Assembly: GCF_900129505.1 (NCBI RefSeq)
Contig: NZ_LT670818.1
Span: 8,465,001-8,529,000 of the forward strand
DNA from: Bradyrhizobium erythrophlei
Lineage (GTDB): Bacteria; Pseudomonadota; Alphaproteobacteria; Rhizobiales; Xanthobacteraceae
Direction: 5' to 3'
DNA length: 64,000 nucleotides
Below, one piece after another: positions 8,008-15,853 of the stretch. The stretch's first letter is position 1; the number at the start of each line of letters is the position of its first letter. The notes below the pieces were generated by a model that was not told the DNA's origin, searched no databases, and saw nothing but the letters and a program-made list of their open reading frames with translations. Position numbers and translations under genes: made by a program.

Positions 8008-9459
8008 TCACCCGCCGCCAGCTCCGCCCTCGCCTTCGCGGTTTACCGGTGTTGGCCGTTGCGGACCCTGCGGACGCGGGCGGCCCGGCGGCGGGCGGCG
8101 CTGAGGCGGGCGGGTCCCGGCCTGGCGGTTGGCTTCCGCCAGCCGCGCTTCGCTGATGCGCTCCCTGGCGCGCGCCCGCTCCCGATAACGGGCCAATGCC
8201 CCGGCGGCCGCCGAGCTGCCGCGTTCCCACATGCCGATGGCATATCCGGCGACCCGGCCGGTGGCGCCGCCGGCCCAGACCAGTTCGAACGGCGAAAACA
8301 GCCGCCAGCGCTCGTCGCCCCACAATATGCTGCGGGCGATCAACTGGCCGGCCATCGCCGTCGTGTTCAGGCCCTGGCGGCCGAAACCGCTGGCGACCCA
8401 CAATCCCTTCCGCAACTGGCCGATCTGCGGCATGCCGTGCACGGTCTGCCCGATCGCGCCGCTCCACACCTCCGTAATCTCTACCCCTCCGAGCTGGGGG
8501 AAAATCGTGCGGATCCTGCGCGCAATCGCCGGCGCAAAACGCAGGGGGTTCGCCGCCCAAGTGGTTTCCGGACTGGCCCACATCAGCCGGTCGCCCTCGA
8601 CCACGCGGAAATGATCGATGCCGTCGCTGTCGGTCACCGATCCCTGAAACGCGATCGTCTCGGCAAGCCTCTCGCCCAGCGGCGCGGTCAGCGCCGCATA
8701 GCGCCAGACCGGCAGCAGGGTGTCCGACAGCCGCCGCAGCGGCGCGCCCAAATGGATATTGCCCGCGAGCACGATATGCGAAGCGCGCAACCGCGCCGAC
8801 GGCGTGACGATGCGCTTGCGGATGCCGGATGCGTCGATGCTGACGACCGGGGTATCCTCGAAGATCCGCGCGCCCGCCCGCCGCGCCAGCGCGGCAAGGC
8901 CGTGGACGTATTTGCGGCCATCGATCTGAAACGCCTTCGGATAATAGACGCCGTGGAAATAATGATCGGTCTTGAGCTCGGCGCGCACGCGATCGACCTG
9001 CCAGCCCTCCACTTCCGTTTCGAAATCCTCGCCGAGCATTTGCAGGCGGGCGATCAGCTCATCGCCGATCTCGACATTGGAGACTTCCAGCGCGCCTTCG
9101 CTGAGCGCGATGCCCGGAATCAATTCTTCGGTCGCATTGGCCCGCACATAGTCGGCGCCTTGCCGCGACAGCGCCCAGAGTTCGCGGGTGTCTTCGAAGC
9201 CGATGCGCGCGATTAGATCGCCGATCGGAAGACCGTAGCCCGGCATCACGGTACCAAGCTGATGGCCGGAGGCGTTCCAGCCGACATGCCGGCCTTCGAG
9301 CACGGCGACACTGGCGCCCAGCCTTGCCGCCTCCAGCGCCACCGTCAATCCGGCAAGGCCGGCGCCGACCACCGCGATGTCGACATCGAGGTCGAACGAC
9401 AGCCGCAAGCGCTCCATCGGCGCTGCGGCATCGATCCTGCTTGCAGAAGTCTCGTTCAT
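8008..9459 (-). CDS. FAD-dependent oxidoreductase, DadA/PuuB-like
   Basis: This 483-residue protein has the Rossmann FAD-binding loop VVGAGLAGLTVALEAARLGA near residues 30-49 and an acidic residue ending the second strand (AVLEG). A second conserved region, GLWVASGFGRQGLNTTAMAG, corresponds to the C-terminal FAD contact of the DAO family. It most resembles the amine/amino-acid oxidising branch (gamma-glutamylputrescine oxidase, D-amino-acid dehydrogenase). The substrate cannot be inferred. The last ~60 residues form a Pro/Arg/Gly-rich low-complexity tail (RPPQRRPPPGRPRPQGPQRP) that is not part of the fold. No partner gene adjoins it: its neighbours are divergent sixA and convergent-spaced msrB. 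Confidence 0.85.
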   Translation of the reverse strand: MNETSASRIDAAAPMERLRLSFDLDVDIAVVGAGLAGLTVALEAARLGASVAVLEGRHVGWNASGHQLGTVMPGYGLPIGDLIARIGFEDTRELWALSRQGADYVRANATEELIPGIALSEGALEVSNVEIGDELIARLQMLGEDFETEVEGWQVDRVRAELKTDHYFHGVYYPKAFQIDGRKYVHGLAALARRAGARIFEDTPVVSIDASGIRKRIVTPSARLRASHIVLAGNIHLGAPLRRLSDTLLPVWRYAALTAPLGERLAETIAFQGSVTDSDGIDHFRVVEGDRLMWASPETTWAANPLRFAPAIARRIRTIFPQLGGVEITEVWSGAIGQTVHGMPQIGQLRKGLWVASGFGRQGLNTTAMAGQLIARSILWGDERWRLFSPFELVWAGGATGRVAGYAIGMWERGSSAAAGALARYRERARARERISEARLAEANRQAGTRPPQRRPPPGRPRPQGPQRPTPVNREGEGGAGGG

Positions 9460-9556
9460 ATCGTTTTCTTACGGACCGATCGGGCGCTTGTCACCTTGTC
9501 TCGCGGAGCAGCTGGTAGATTAATCCCGCGGACTTGAAACGAATCGAGATTGCGCC

Positions 9557-10099
9557 ATGCGCCGTTTGATGCTGCTGCGTCACGCCAAGACCGAACACGA
9601 CGCGCCATCGGGGCGCGATCAGGACCGCCGGCTGGACCATCGCGGCCATGGTGACGCGACCGAAATCGGCCGCTGGATCGCCCGGCATCCGCCGTTTCCC
9701 GATACGGTGCTGGTTTCGCACGCAATCCGGGCGCATCAGACCTGGGAAGTCGCCTGGGAGGCGATGAAGGATCTCGTTCCGAAGCCGGTGGTCGAGCTGA
9801 TGCCGGAACTTTACGGCGCCGACGCCGCCGAACTGTTGCAGATCATCCGACATGCATCGGAAGCCGATCCGCGGCGGCTGTTGCTGGTCGGTCACAATCC
9901 CGGCATGCACGAGCTGGCGCTGGCGCTGACCGGCGGCGGCGACGCCGCCGGCCGCAAGGCGCTTGCCGACAACCTGCCGACATCGGGCCTTGCGATCCTC
10001 GACTTCGCGATCGACGATTGGGAGGACGTGGCATTCCGCCGCGGCAAGCTGGTGTCGTTCGTCAGCCCCAAACTGTTGAAACACGCTTCGGACGAATAG
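9557..10099 (+). CDS. SixA-like phosphohistidine phosphatase (histidine phosphatase superfamily)
   Basis: The 180-residue protein begins MRRLMLLRHAKTEHD, with the catalytic RH(A/G) motif at residues 8-9. It carries the second conserved histidine in LLLVGHNPGMHELA near residues 110-123. Length and motifs match SixA, which dephosphorylates HPt-type histidines in E. coli, but family members also act on small phosphoesters, so the substrate is uncertain. It is divergent from the FAD oxidoreductase with a 97-bp intergenic region. Its stop codon runs directly into a dispersed repeat. Confidence 0.85.
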   Translation: MRRLMLLRHAKTEHDAPSGRDQDRRLDHRGHGDATEIGRWIARHPPFPDTVLVSHAIRAHQTWEVAWEAMKDLVPKPVVELMPELYGADAAELLQIIRHASEADPRRLLLVGHNPGMHELALALTGGGDAAGRKALADNLPTSGLAILDFAIDDWEDVAFRRGKLVSFVSPKLLKHASDE

Positions 10100-10200
10100 A
10101 GCGTTTTCAAGCGGAGTGGAGACCGGTTGGCGTCAGGAAAACGCGTCAAATCGCGAATCTGGAGCTCCGTCTCGATTCTATCGAAACGGAAAGGGCTCTA
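10099..10200 (+). repeat. Dispersed palindromic repeat, AGCGTTTTC family, copy 1
   Basis: It begins GAGCGTTTTCAAGCGGAG and the facing arm is GAAAACGC, so GCGTTTTC and GAAAACGC can pair. A second arm set follows up to GGGCTCTA at 10200. A related copy is found at 50871-50916, also directly after a stop codon. I recognise the family from memory as frequent between genes in Bradyrhizobium and Rhodopseudomonas. Confidence 0.75.
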
Positions 10201-10271
10201 GCGGAGCGAACACGCCCCGCGTCGCCAAGCTGTCAAACTATGCTAGGCTGTGGCGGACAGGGAGGCGTGAG

Positions 10272-10697
10272 ATGTTCAAATCCATTCTGGTCCCGATCGA
10301 TCTCGCCGACACCGATCTGGCGAAGCCCGCGATGGCGACCGCGGCGACGCTGTCGCAGACCTGGAGCGGCACGGTGCGCCTCCTCAACGTATTGCCGATG
10401 ACACCGGTGATGCTGGCGGAATATGTGCCCGCCGATTTCGACGCCCAGCAACGCCAGACCTCCGAAGAGGCGCTCACCATCGTGGCGCGCGAGTCCGGCA
10501 TCGAGCCGCAGCGGATCTCCAGCGTGGTGCGGCAGGGCGGCATCTATCACGAGATTCTCGAGGAGGCCGCCGCCATGCATGCCGACCTGATCGTGATGAC
10601 CTCGCACCGGCCGGCGATGCGCACCTATTTCCTCGGCTCCAACGCCGGCCATGTCGTGCGTTACGCCAAATGCTCGGTGCTGGTGGTGCGGCACTAG
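10272..10697 (+). CDS. Universal stress protein family (UspA) domain protein
   Basis: A single 141-residue Usp domain protein beginning MFKSILVPIDLADTDLAKPA. It carries the family pattern of an N-terminal ILVPID strand, a middle GGIYHEILEEAAAMHADLIV helix/strand, and the C-terminal nucleotide-type loop GSNAGHVVRYAKCSVLVVRH. The ATG at 10272 is chosen because GGGAGG precedes it by about 7 nt; longer in-frame readings upstream run through the repeat. UspA proteins bind nucleotides and respond to stress; the partner is unknown. It is followed by another dispersed repeat. Confidence 0.88.
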   Translation: MFKSILVPIDLADTDLAKPAMATAATLSQTWSGTVRLLNVLPMTPVMLAEYVPADFDAQQRQTSEEALTIVARESGIEPQRISSVVRQGGIYHEILEEAAAMHADLIVMTSHRPAMRTYFLGSNAGHVVRYAKCSVLVVRH

Positions 10698-10802
10698 GAG
10701 ATGGTCCCGACCGGCGCGGAACGGCAGCCGGCTTTTCGGAAAAGATGATGCCGAACAAAAACATAGACAACGATTCTGACCTGCCGATTCTGATTCAGAA
10801 TC
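10698..10802. repeat. Dispersed palindromic repeat, GAGCATGATC family, copy 1
   Basis: The segment starts GAGATGGTCC and contains CGGCTTTTCGGAAAAGATGATGCC followed by GAACAAAAACA, matching the palindrome at 58316-58374 in inverted sense. It ends with a perfect palindrome GATTCTGA-T-TCAGAATC at 10786-10802. The copy is more degenerate than the other two in this window (14484-14530 and 58326-58374). Confidence 0.6.
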
Positions 10803-10811
10803 ACGATTAGG

Positions 10812-11306
10812 ATGAACGACTTGACGCTTCGGAGAACCCGCGTGAAGGACTGGTGGCGGAAATGGAGCTACGAAATCCCGCTGGCGTTCGGCGACGCGCT
10901 TTGGGAGGTGCTGGTCGTGCAGTTCGCCGCCTTCCTCAGCGGGCTGACGCTGCGCCGCGTGCTGGAATTCATTGCCATTGCCATGCTTGCGATGGCCTTC
11001 GCGCAGACCTTTCCGATCGATCTGGCGATCCTGTTCGCCGGCGACACGCTGATGTATCTGGAGATACTTGTCGTTATCCGGCTCGCGGCTGGATGGGGAT
11101 ATCTCGCGCATGCGCTGCGGCTGGCCGCGCAAATCGCCCGGCTTGCGATGCACGCGGTGCTGGCCGCCGTCCATCAGCCGGTGTCGCGTATCAACCGGCT
11201 GCGCGAGCGGCGCACCCGCGCCCGCTCCGCGGGGCGGCGCATCCCCGATCGGTCCGACGATGGGTGGGATTTTGGTGCGAGGTGGGACCGTCTGGCCACG
11301 GCATGA
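10812..11306 (+). CDS. Small membrane protein of unknown function
   Basis: The 164-residue protein has a basic N-terminus (RRTRVKDWWRKW), hydrophobic segments at about residues 51-65 and 70-90, a possible third segment near 30-45, and a basic Arg-rich C-terminal tail (RINRLRERRTRARSAGRR). I recognise no domain. The start at ATG 10812 has only a weak AGG immediately before it. The coding character and membrane pattern support a real gene. It faces the DUF1127 gene convergently with 28 nt between them. Confidence 0.65.
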   Translation: MNDLTLRRTRVKDWWRKWSYEIPLAFGDALWEVLVVQFAAFLSGLTLRRVLEFIAIAMLAMAFAQTFPIDLAILFAGDTLMYLEILVVIRLAAGWGYLAHALRLAAQIARLAMHAVLAAVHQPVSRINRLRERRTRARSAGRRIPDRSDDGWDFGARWDRLATA

Positions 11307-11334
11307 CGGCCCGAAGCTTCAGGTCGCGACGCTA

Positions 11335-11592
11335 TCACCTGTCATCGAGCCTCCCCATCTGCGGATTGAGGGCACCGCCGACCGCCGCTTCGATATTGGA
11401 GCGGGTGAGCCCGATGTCGCGCAATTCACGATCGTCCAGTTGCGCCAGGATCTTGATCGCGGCGCGCCGCGCCCAATAGGCAGCGAGGGCATCCGCGCAA
11501 TGTCCGATCAAGCGAACGATCCCGCGCAAGCTGTCGCCAGCTCCAGACTTTGCTGCGTCCAGGGACGTCATGCTTTGGGAAGACATGGTCAT
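11335..11592 (-). CDS. DUF1127 small protein
   Basis: The 85-residue product ends with the DUF1127 signature: a basic/aromatic run YWARRAAIKILAQLDDRELR followed by DIGLTRSNIEAAVGG. Small DUF1127 proteins are common in alphaproteobacteria; some bind RNA and influence phosphate metabolism or sRNA turnover in Rhodobacter and Agrobacterium. The start at 11592 is chosen because GGAGAA lies about 6 nt upstream. Longer readings up to 11724 lack the family pattern. A perfect hairpin sits in the region upstream of it. Confidence 0.85.
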   Translation of the reverse strand: MTMSSQSMTSLDAAKSGAGDSLRGIVRLIGHCADALAAYWARRAAIKILAQLDDRELRDIGLTRSNIEAAVGGALNPQMGRLDDR

Positions 11593-11682
11593 TTCGGTTC
11601 TCCGACCGGCTATCCATCCGGCAAAAGGGCGCACCAGGCGCCGACGCTGGCCGACAGCGACGGCACCTCGGCGGTGGTAAGA

Positions 11683-11704
11683 TTGCCCTGACATCTCAGG
11701 GCAA
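11683..11704. promoter_or_regulatory. Perfect 22-bp palindrome upstream of the DUF1127 gene
   Basis: TTGCCCTGA and TCAGGGCAA flank a CATC loop: a 9-bp perfect stem about 90 nt upstream of the DUF1127 start and within the divergent region with the MocR gene. It could be a 5' leader hairpin of the DUF1127 mRNA or an operator. There is no uridine tract on either side, so a terminator is unlikely. Confidence 0.4.
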
Positions 11705-11737
11705 CAACGGGGGTTGATGTCCAAGGATTAATCTGAA

Positions 11738-11776
11738 ATTGTATCGGAGCAAGTAAAACATTGCTCTCGGTGCAAT
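11738..11776. promoter_or_regulatory. Imperfect dyad overlapping the MocR gene start, candidate autoregulatory operator
   Basis: The left arm ATTGTATCGGAGCAA (11738-11752) and right arm TTGCTCTCGGTGCAAT (11761-11776) are near-complementary around an 8-nt AT-rich centre. The dyad ends one base before the TTG start codon of the regulator. MocR/PdxR-type regulators often bind repeated sites in their own promoter region, which is the basis for this call; binding itself is inferred. Confidence 0.4.
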
Positions 11777-11777
11777 A

Positions 11778-13121
11778 TTGTCGAAGTTCGAATATGTGAC
11801 ATTGGCCGACGCCGTCGCGGCCGAAATCGCCAGCGGCGCGTTGAAGCCGGGAGATCGCCTGCCGCCGCAGCGAAGCTTCGCCTACGAGCGCAAGATCGCC
11901 ACTTCGACCGCGAGCCGCGTCTACGCCGAACTGTTGCGGCGCGGCTTGGTCGTCGGGGAAGTTGGGCGGGGCACCTTCATTTCCGGAGAAGCGCGGCACG
12001 CAACAGCCGCACCCGGCGAGCCGCGCGGCGCCCGCATCGATCTTGAGTTCAACTATCCGCTGCTGCCGACGCAATCCGCATTGATGGCGAAGAGTCTGGA
12101 GGGTCTGAACAGGACAGACATGCTCGAAGTCGCGTTGAGACCTTCAACCAGCTCCGGAACGCAAGCCGCGCGCGCCATTGCCGCCGATTTTCTAACCCGT
12201 GAGGGTTGGTCGCCAAAGGCAGAGCAATTGGTGTTCACCGCCAACGGCCGCCAATGTATCGCCGCCGCACTTGCCGCGGTCGTGCCGCCCGGTGGCCGGT
12301 GCGGCGTTGAGGCGCTGACCTACCCCTTCATCAAAGGCATCGCGGCCCGGCTCGGCGTGACATTGGTTCCGTTGGCGATGGATGATGCCGGCGTCCGGCC
12401 GGACGCCGTGCAGAAGGCCGACCGCGAGGGTCATCTCTCGGCGCTGTACATTCAGCCCGTCATTCAAAACCCCCTCGGCATCACCATGCCGTCATCGCGC
12501 CGTACCGACCTGCTGCGAGTGGTCGACAAACTCGGCCTCGTCGTGATAGAGGATGCCGTTTACGGCTTTCTCGATGACGGACCGCCGCTCGCTGCACTGG
12601 CGCCGGAATCGTGCATTGTGCTCGACAGCCTCTCCAAGAAAGTCGCCCCCGGGTTGTCGCTTGGCTTTATCGTTCCCCCGCTCCGCCTGCGCGAAAGTGT
12701 CATGGCGTCGGTACGTTCCGGCGGATGGACCGCATCGGGATATGCGTTCGCCGCCGGGCAACGCCTGATGGGCGACGGGACCGCTGCCGAACTTTCGAGA
12801 CTCAAGCGGATCGATGCCCAGCAGCGCCAGAAAATCGCGGCCGCCTGCCTTTCCGGTTTCGACATCCAGGCCAACAGCAAATCGTATCATCTTTGGCTGA
12901 CATTACCTCCGCAGTGGCGATCTCAAGCATTTGCCGCCGCCGCAGCCCGGCGGGATATCGCGCTGACGCCGTCATCGACCTTCGCGGCGACTCCAGGGCA
13001 TGCGCCGAACGCGATACGGCTGGCCTTGGCGGCGCCCGCGATGGATCAGCTCGAAAAAGGGCTGCAAACGCTGGCGGGCATGTTGAACGCCAAGGAGGAG
13101 GACTTCGATTCCACCGAGTAG
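11778..13121 (+). CDS. MocR-type transcriptional regulator (GntR wHTH fused to aminotransferase fold)
   Basis: The 447-residue protein has an N-terminal GntR winged helix (residues about 5-70; GALKPGDRLPPQRSFAYERK) and a C-terminal fold-type I aminotransferase domain. The PLP lysine is in DSLSKKVAPGLSLGF (K287). This is the MocR architecture, in which PLP or an amino-donor adduct controls DNA binding. The start is a TTG at 11778; it places the first residues exactly where GntR domains begin and no ATG is available nearby. No obvious ribosome binding site precedes it. Neighbours are not PLP biosynthesis, taurine or GABA genes, so the regulon is not indicated. The upstream dyad suggests autoregulation. 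Confidence 0.87.
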   Translation: MSKFEYVTLADAVAAEIASGALKPGDRLPPQRSFAYERKIATSTASRVYAELLRRGLVVGEVGRGTFISGEARHATAAPGEPRGARIDLEFNYPLLPTQSALMAKSLEGLNRTDMLEVALRPSTSSGTQAARAIAADFLTREGWSPKAEQLVFTANGRQCIAAALAAVVPPGGRCGVEALTYPFIKGIAARLGVTLVPLAMDDAGVRPDAVQKADREGHLSALYIQPVIQNPLGITMPSSRRTDLLRVVDKLGLVVIEDAVYGFLDDGPPLAALAPESCIVLDSLSKKVAPGLSLGFIVPPLRLRESVMASVRSGGWTASGYAFAAGQRLMGDGTAAELSRLKRIDAQQRQKIAAACLSGFDIQANSKSYHLWLTLPPQWRSQAFAAAAARRDIALTPSSTFAATPGHAPNAIRLALAAPAMDQLEKGLQTLAGMLNAKEEDFDSTE

Positions 13122-13156
13122 ACGGCCGGCCGTGACGGCAACCGCGCTCGCGCGGC

Positions 13157-13750
13157 TCAGGTTTCCGGCCACTCCGCGATAAAACCCTTGGCCTTGTAGG
13201 GCTCGATCTTGTCCCATTCGGCGAGAACCCGGGCCCGGAAAACCGGATCGGTATGCCAGTGTTCGCGCGGCGTATCGAAACTGTCGACGGTGACCAGCAT
13301 CTTCTCGACCTCCGGCCAGTGCCGGTGCAGCGTCATCGGATAACGCCGCGCGGTCCAGCTATTGCCGAGGCAGATCACGCTGCGAAGATTTTTCAGCCCA
13401 AGCACGGCTTCGATGATCGGCAGCGAAAACACGACGTTTTCGCCGGTGTTGGTGGAGCGATGTTCTTCGAGGATGCGCTCCGGCGGAATTCCGCGCGCCA
13501 CCATCGCGGCCTTGATGATTTCGCATTCGGAAAGCCCGGAGCCCGGCGTCACGCCGCCGCTGACGATCGACCAGCGAAACAAGCCCTCGCGCCAGAGTCT
13601 GAAGGCTTCATCGACACGCCGCCCGACATCCTCGCGGGTGCCGAACACAAACAGGAGATCGGCGGGCTTTAGGGGCGTGCGGATCAAATGCCTGGCGGTG
13701 ATATCCGCGATCTCGCCCGCGTCAGGCAACCGGTTGCTTGCCTCCTCCAC
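13157..13750 (-). CDS. YdcF/SanA-like DUF218 family protein
   Basis: The 197-residue protein has the DUF218 pattern: an early strand with DLLFVFGTRED, a loop VSGGVTPGSGLSECEIIKAA near residues 63-82, STNTGENVVFS at about 99-109, and a late strand SVICLGNSWTARRYPMTLHR. DUF218 proteins bind nucleotides or act in envelope homeostasis (ElyC, SanA), but those have membrane anchors and this one appears soluble, like YdcF. It uses a GTG start at 13750. It is convergent with the MocR gene (35 nt between). The role is not established. Confidence 0.8.
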   Translation of the reverse strand: MEEASNRLPDAGEIADITARHLIRTPLKPADLLFVFGTREDVGRRVDEAFRLWREGLFRWSIVSGGVTPGSGLSECEIIKAAMVARGIPPERILEEHRSTNTGENVVFSLPIIEAVLGLKNLRSVICLGNSWTARRYPMTLHRHWPEVEKMLVTVDSFDTPREHWHTDPVFRARVLAEWDKIEPYKAKGFIAEWPET

Positions 13751-13851
13751 CTTCCGCCTCCGGGCCGCATCCGAACCGACCCCACAACGATGGCGGGCTT
13801 CAGCGATCCCGCGAAGTCACATTTCATTGCGGTCGATTGCGGCTTGCGAGA

Positions 13852-14478
13852 TTACGGCAGCAGTGCCTCGGGCAAATGATCGAACGCATAGGCCCGCGGC
13901 CGGTTGCGCCGGACGAAGCCGCCGATCTGCCAGGTGAACAACGCGGCAAAGCCGATCAGGAACAGGCCGCCCGCCCATTCGCCGGTAGCGACGGCGCGAA
14001 GGAGAAGCCCCGCGATCGCGATCGCAACCAGCACCAGCAGCATGATGCCGGCGGCATAGGTTTTCGGCCCGATGCCGCCGATCAGCGTGGCCCCGCTTCC
14101 GGCCTCTCGCATCCGGGCGTGCAATGACTCGATGAAGGCGCGATAGTCGCGGTCCTGCGGCGCCATCAGGGCGACGGTCTGCCAGCTTGTCGAGAGGACG
14201 ACGATCCGCTGACCGCTCGTGGATTCGATATCGGCGCGAAAGCGGCGTGACTGCATCGACACTGGCCGATACGATAGCCGGATTGCCGCGATTTCCAGAT
14301 AGGGCCAGACCCCGGACCTGCTGCCAGCCTGCCAAGACAACCCGGCTTCGGTGAGTTCGAAGCGATGCGCAGCGCCGATCAGCGATGCCTTGTAGGCGTA
14401 GCTGATAACTGGCGCTGATGAAGCCGATGTCGTTGCGTTGTGCGGCTGCGGCTGTGACAATCCGATAATCCCGTTCAT
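13852..14478 (-). CDS. Membrane protein of unknown function with two C-terminal transmembrane segments
   Basis: The 208-residue product has a soluble N-terminal half with a PH-like strand pattern (RFELTEAGLSW, SGVWPYLEIAAIRLSYRP, QRIVVLSTSWQTVALM). Two transmembrane helices follow at about residues 137-157 and 166-187. I recognise no named family. The start at 14478 is preferred over the upstream ATGs at 14526 and 14565 because a dispersed palindrome (14484-14530) occupies that upstream stretch. It is divergent from the next gene. Confidence 0.65.
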   Translation of the reverse strand: MNGIIGLSQPQPHNATTSASSAPVISYAYKASLIGAAHRFELTEAGLSWQAGSRSGVWPYLEIAAIRLSYRPVSMQSRRFRADIESTSGQRIVVLSTSWQTVALMAPQDRDYRAFIESLHARMREAGSGATLIGGIGPKTYAAGIMLLVLVAIAIAGLLLRAVATGEWAGGLFLIGFAALFTWQIGGFVRRNRPRAYAFDHLPEALLP

Positions 14479-14483
14479 CGCCG

Positions 14484-14530
14484 GCGCATGATCCGCTAAA
14501 GGATAAGCGGTTTGACATAAGATCATGCGC
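14484..14530. repeat. Dispersed palindromic repeat, GAGCATGATC family, copy 2
   Basis: GCGCATGATC (14484-14493) and GATCATGCGC (14521-14530) form perfect 10-bp arms, and the inner CGCT/AGCG arms extend the foldback. It sits between two divergent genes, immediately before the start of the 13852-14478 gene. It is related to the copies near 10.7 kb and 58.3 kb. Confidence 0.7.
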
Positions 14531-14591
14531 GCTTTGAATAATTCAGGGCGTCGGCTTGCGCGCAATGCCGATTTTACCTTACAAGCGAAGC

Positions 14592-15026
14592 ATGGCCGAG
14601 ACGACCTATTTTCCGCGCCGCCTGATCCTGGGCGGCGCCATGATTTCGGGAGTGCTGCTCGCGCTCGCGGTACACATGCTGGGGGCGCGTTACGGCCTCG
14701 ACCTCGGCGGCCTGTGGCGGTCCGACACCACCGACTTCATGCCGGCGGGTGCCGCCATCGCCTGGTGGCTGATCGCCACCGTCGGCTTCTCCGGCGGGTA
14801 TCTCACCGCGACGCTGATGGACAGCGCCGTGTCGGGAGACATCCCACCGCGGATGCGCCAGTTCCTGATCGCCGTCGCCGTGCTGGTGCTGGCGGGTGCG
14901 GGCCAGGTGGCCGCCTCGCCCAGCTCTGTCCCAACCATTTCGGGCGTGCTCACCGGCCTCGCCGCGCTGGGCCTCGGCGCCGTGATGGCGTTTTGCGGCG
15001 CGCATTTTGCGCTGCGCCGGGCGTGA
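14592..15026 (+). CDS. Small multi-pass membrane protein of unknown function
   Basis: The 144-residue product is mostly hydrophobic with about four likely transmembrane segments (around residues 13-33, 52-73, 88-105 and 112-135), including AAIAWWLIATVGFSGGYLTA. No named domain is recognised. The ATG at 14592 starts MAETTYFPRR, which places a basic residue pair before the first helix; ATG 14565 or TTG 14556 are longer alternatives. The terminator-like hairpin 136 nt downstream may serve it. Confidence 0.65.
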   Translation: MAETTYFPRRLILGGAMISGVLLALAVHMLGARYGLDLGGLWRSDTTDFMPAGAAIAWWLIATVGFSGGYLTATLMDSAVSGDIPPRMRQFLIAVAVLVLAGAGQVAASPSSVPTISGVLTGLAALGLGAVMAFCGAHFALRRA

Positions 15027-15161
15027 CCTCTCGCCCGAGAACAGGCAAGGCCGGAGACGTCGGATCTCGGCGGGCTGATCGGGCGCGGTCCATCGGCATC
15101 GAGATTCCAGACGGTCTCGTCACGCGCGCCGACAGGTAATCGAGCAATCGACATTGCAACG

Positions 15162-15199
15162 CAAAACGCCGCGCGGCCATCCCCGCGCGACGTTTTGTC
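15162..15199. terminator. Bidirectional terminator between convergent genes
   Basis: CAAAACGCCGCGCGG and CCGCGCGACGTTTTG form a long GC-rich stem flanked on both sides by A/T runs, so it can end transcription from either strand. It lies 25 nt past the stop of the DUF892 gene and 136 nt past the 14592-15026 gene. Confidence 0.65.
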
Positions 15200-15223
15200 T
15201 CAATCGTTGCCTTTCGCCGAAAA

Positions 15224-15730
15224 TCAGCTCGCGGCGCGCAGGTTGACCTTGCTGTCGGCAAGCGCGGTCAGCTTCTTGTCGGTCGCCTTTTCCTCGTCGA
15301 GCGTCTTCTGCAGGACGCCGGCGCAATCGTTGCCGCCGAGCCGCTTTGCCCACGCGATCAGGCTGCCGTAGCGCGTGATCTCGTAATGCTCGGCGGCTTG
15401 CGCTGCATTGATCAGCGCCGCGTCCAGGACCGCCTTGTCCGCGATTTCACCCGCCACCTCGTCGGCTTCCTCGATGATGCCGTCGATCGCTGGGCAGTCG
15501 ACCGCCTTCACGTCGGCGTCATGCATCTGGAACACTTGCTCAAGTCGCTGCACATGGGTCTTGGTCTCGTCGAGATGGGTCAGAAAGCCCTGCTTGAGCA
15601 GCTTGTCGGTGGCCTTTTCGGCCATTTTCGGCAGCGCCTTCACCAGCTGCTCTTCGGCATAATAGATGTCCTGCAGCTGGTGCAGGAACAGATCGTTCAA
15701 GGTTTTGATGTCTTTGGTAAAGAGTCCCAT
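15224..15730 (-). CDS. YciE/YciF-type ferritin-like protein (DUF892)
   Basis: The 168-residue protein begins MGLFTKDIKTLNDLFLHQLQ and continues DIYYAEEQLVKALPKM, the characteristic N-terminus of the DUF892 family. This is a ferritin-like four-helix bundle with Glu/His residues that could hold two metal ions (for example E in AEEQ and the AEHYEITRYGSL motif near residues 117-128). These proteins are general-stress induced in many bacteria; their chemistry is not settled. The start at 15730 is preceded by AAGGGACG. The upstream EcfG-type promoter supports stress control in this organism. Confidence 0.9.
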   Translation of the reverse strand: MGLFTKDIKTLNDLFLHQLQDIYYAEEQLVKALPKMAEKATDKLLKQGFLTHLDETKTHVQRLEQVFQMHDADVKAVDCPAIDGIIEEADEVAGEIADKAVLDAALINAAQAAEHYEITRYGSLIAWAKRLGGNDCAGVLQKTLDEEKATDKKLTALADSKVNLRAAS

Positions 15731-15828
15731 GGCTCGTCCCTTTTGTTCGGGGGAGCACAGGTGCTCGGCCCGTTGGCCCATCATTTGCCGACGAGACGCC
15801 GATATGTTCGATGGCTGGTACGATCGCT

Positions 15829-15853
15829 AACCGGCTATCCACGCGGTTGTTCC
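15829..15853 (-). promoter_or_regulatory. EcfG-type general stress promoter for the DUF892 gene
   Basis: On the minus strand GGAAC is followed after 17 nt by GTT (GGAAC-N16-GGTT), matching the alphaproteobacterial general-stress sigma factor consensus GGAAC-N16/17-CGTT apart from one base. It lies about 100 nt upstream of the DUF892 ATG. The match together with the stress-type gene makes the assignment plausible. Confidence 0.6.
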
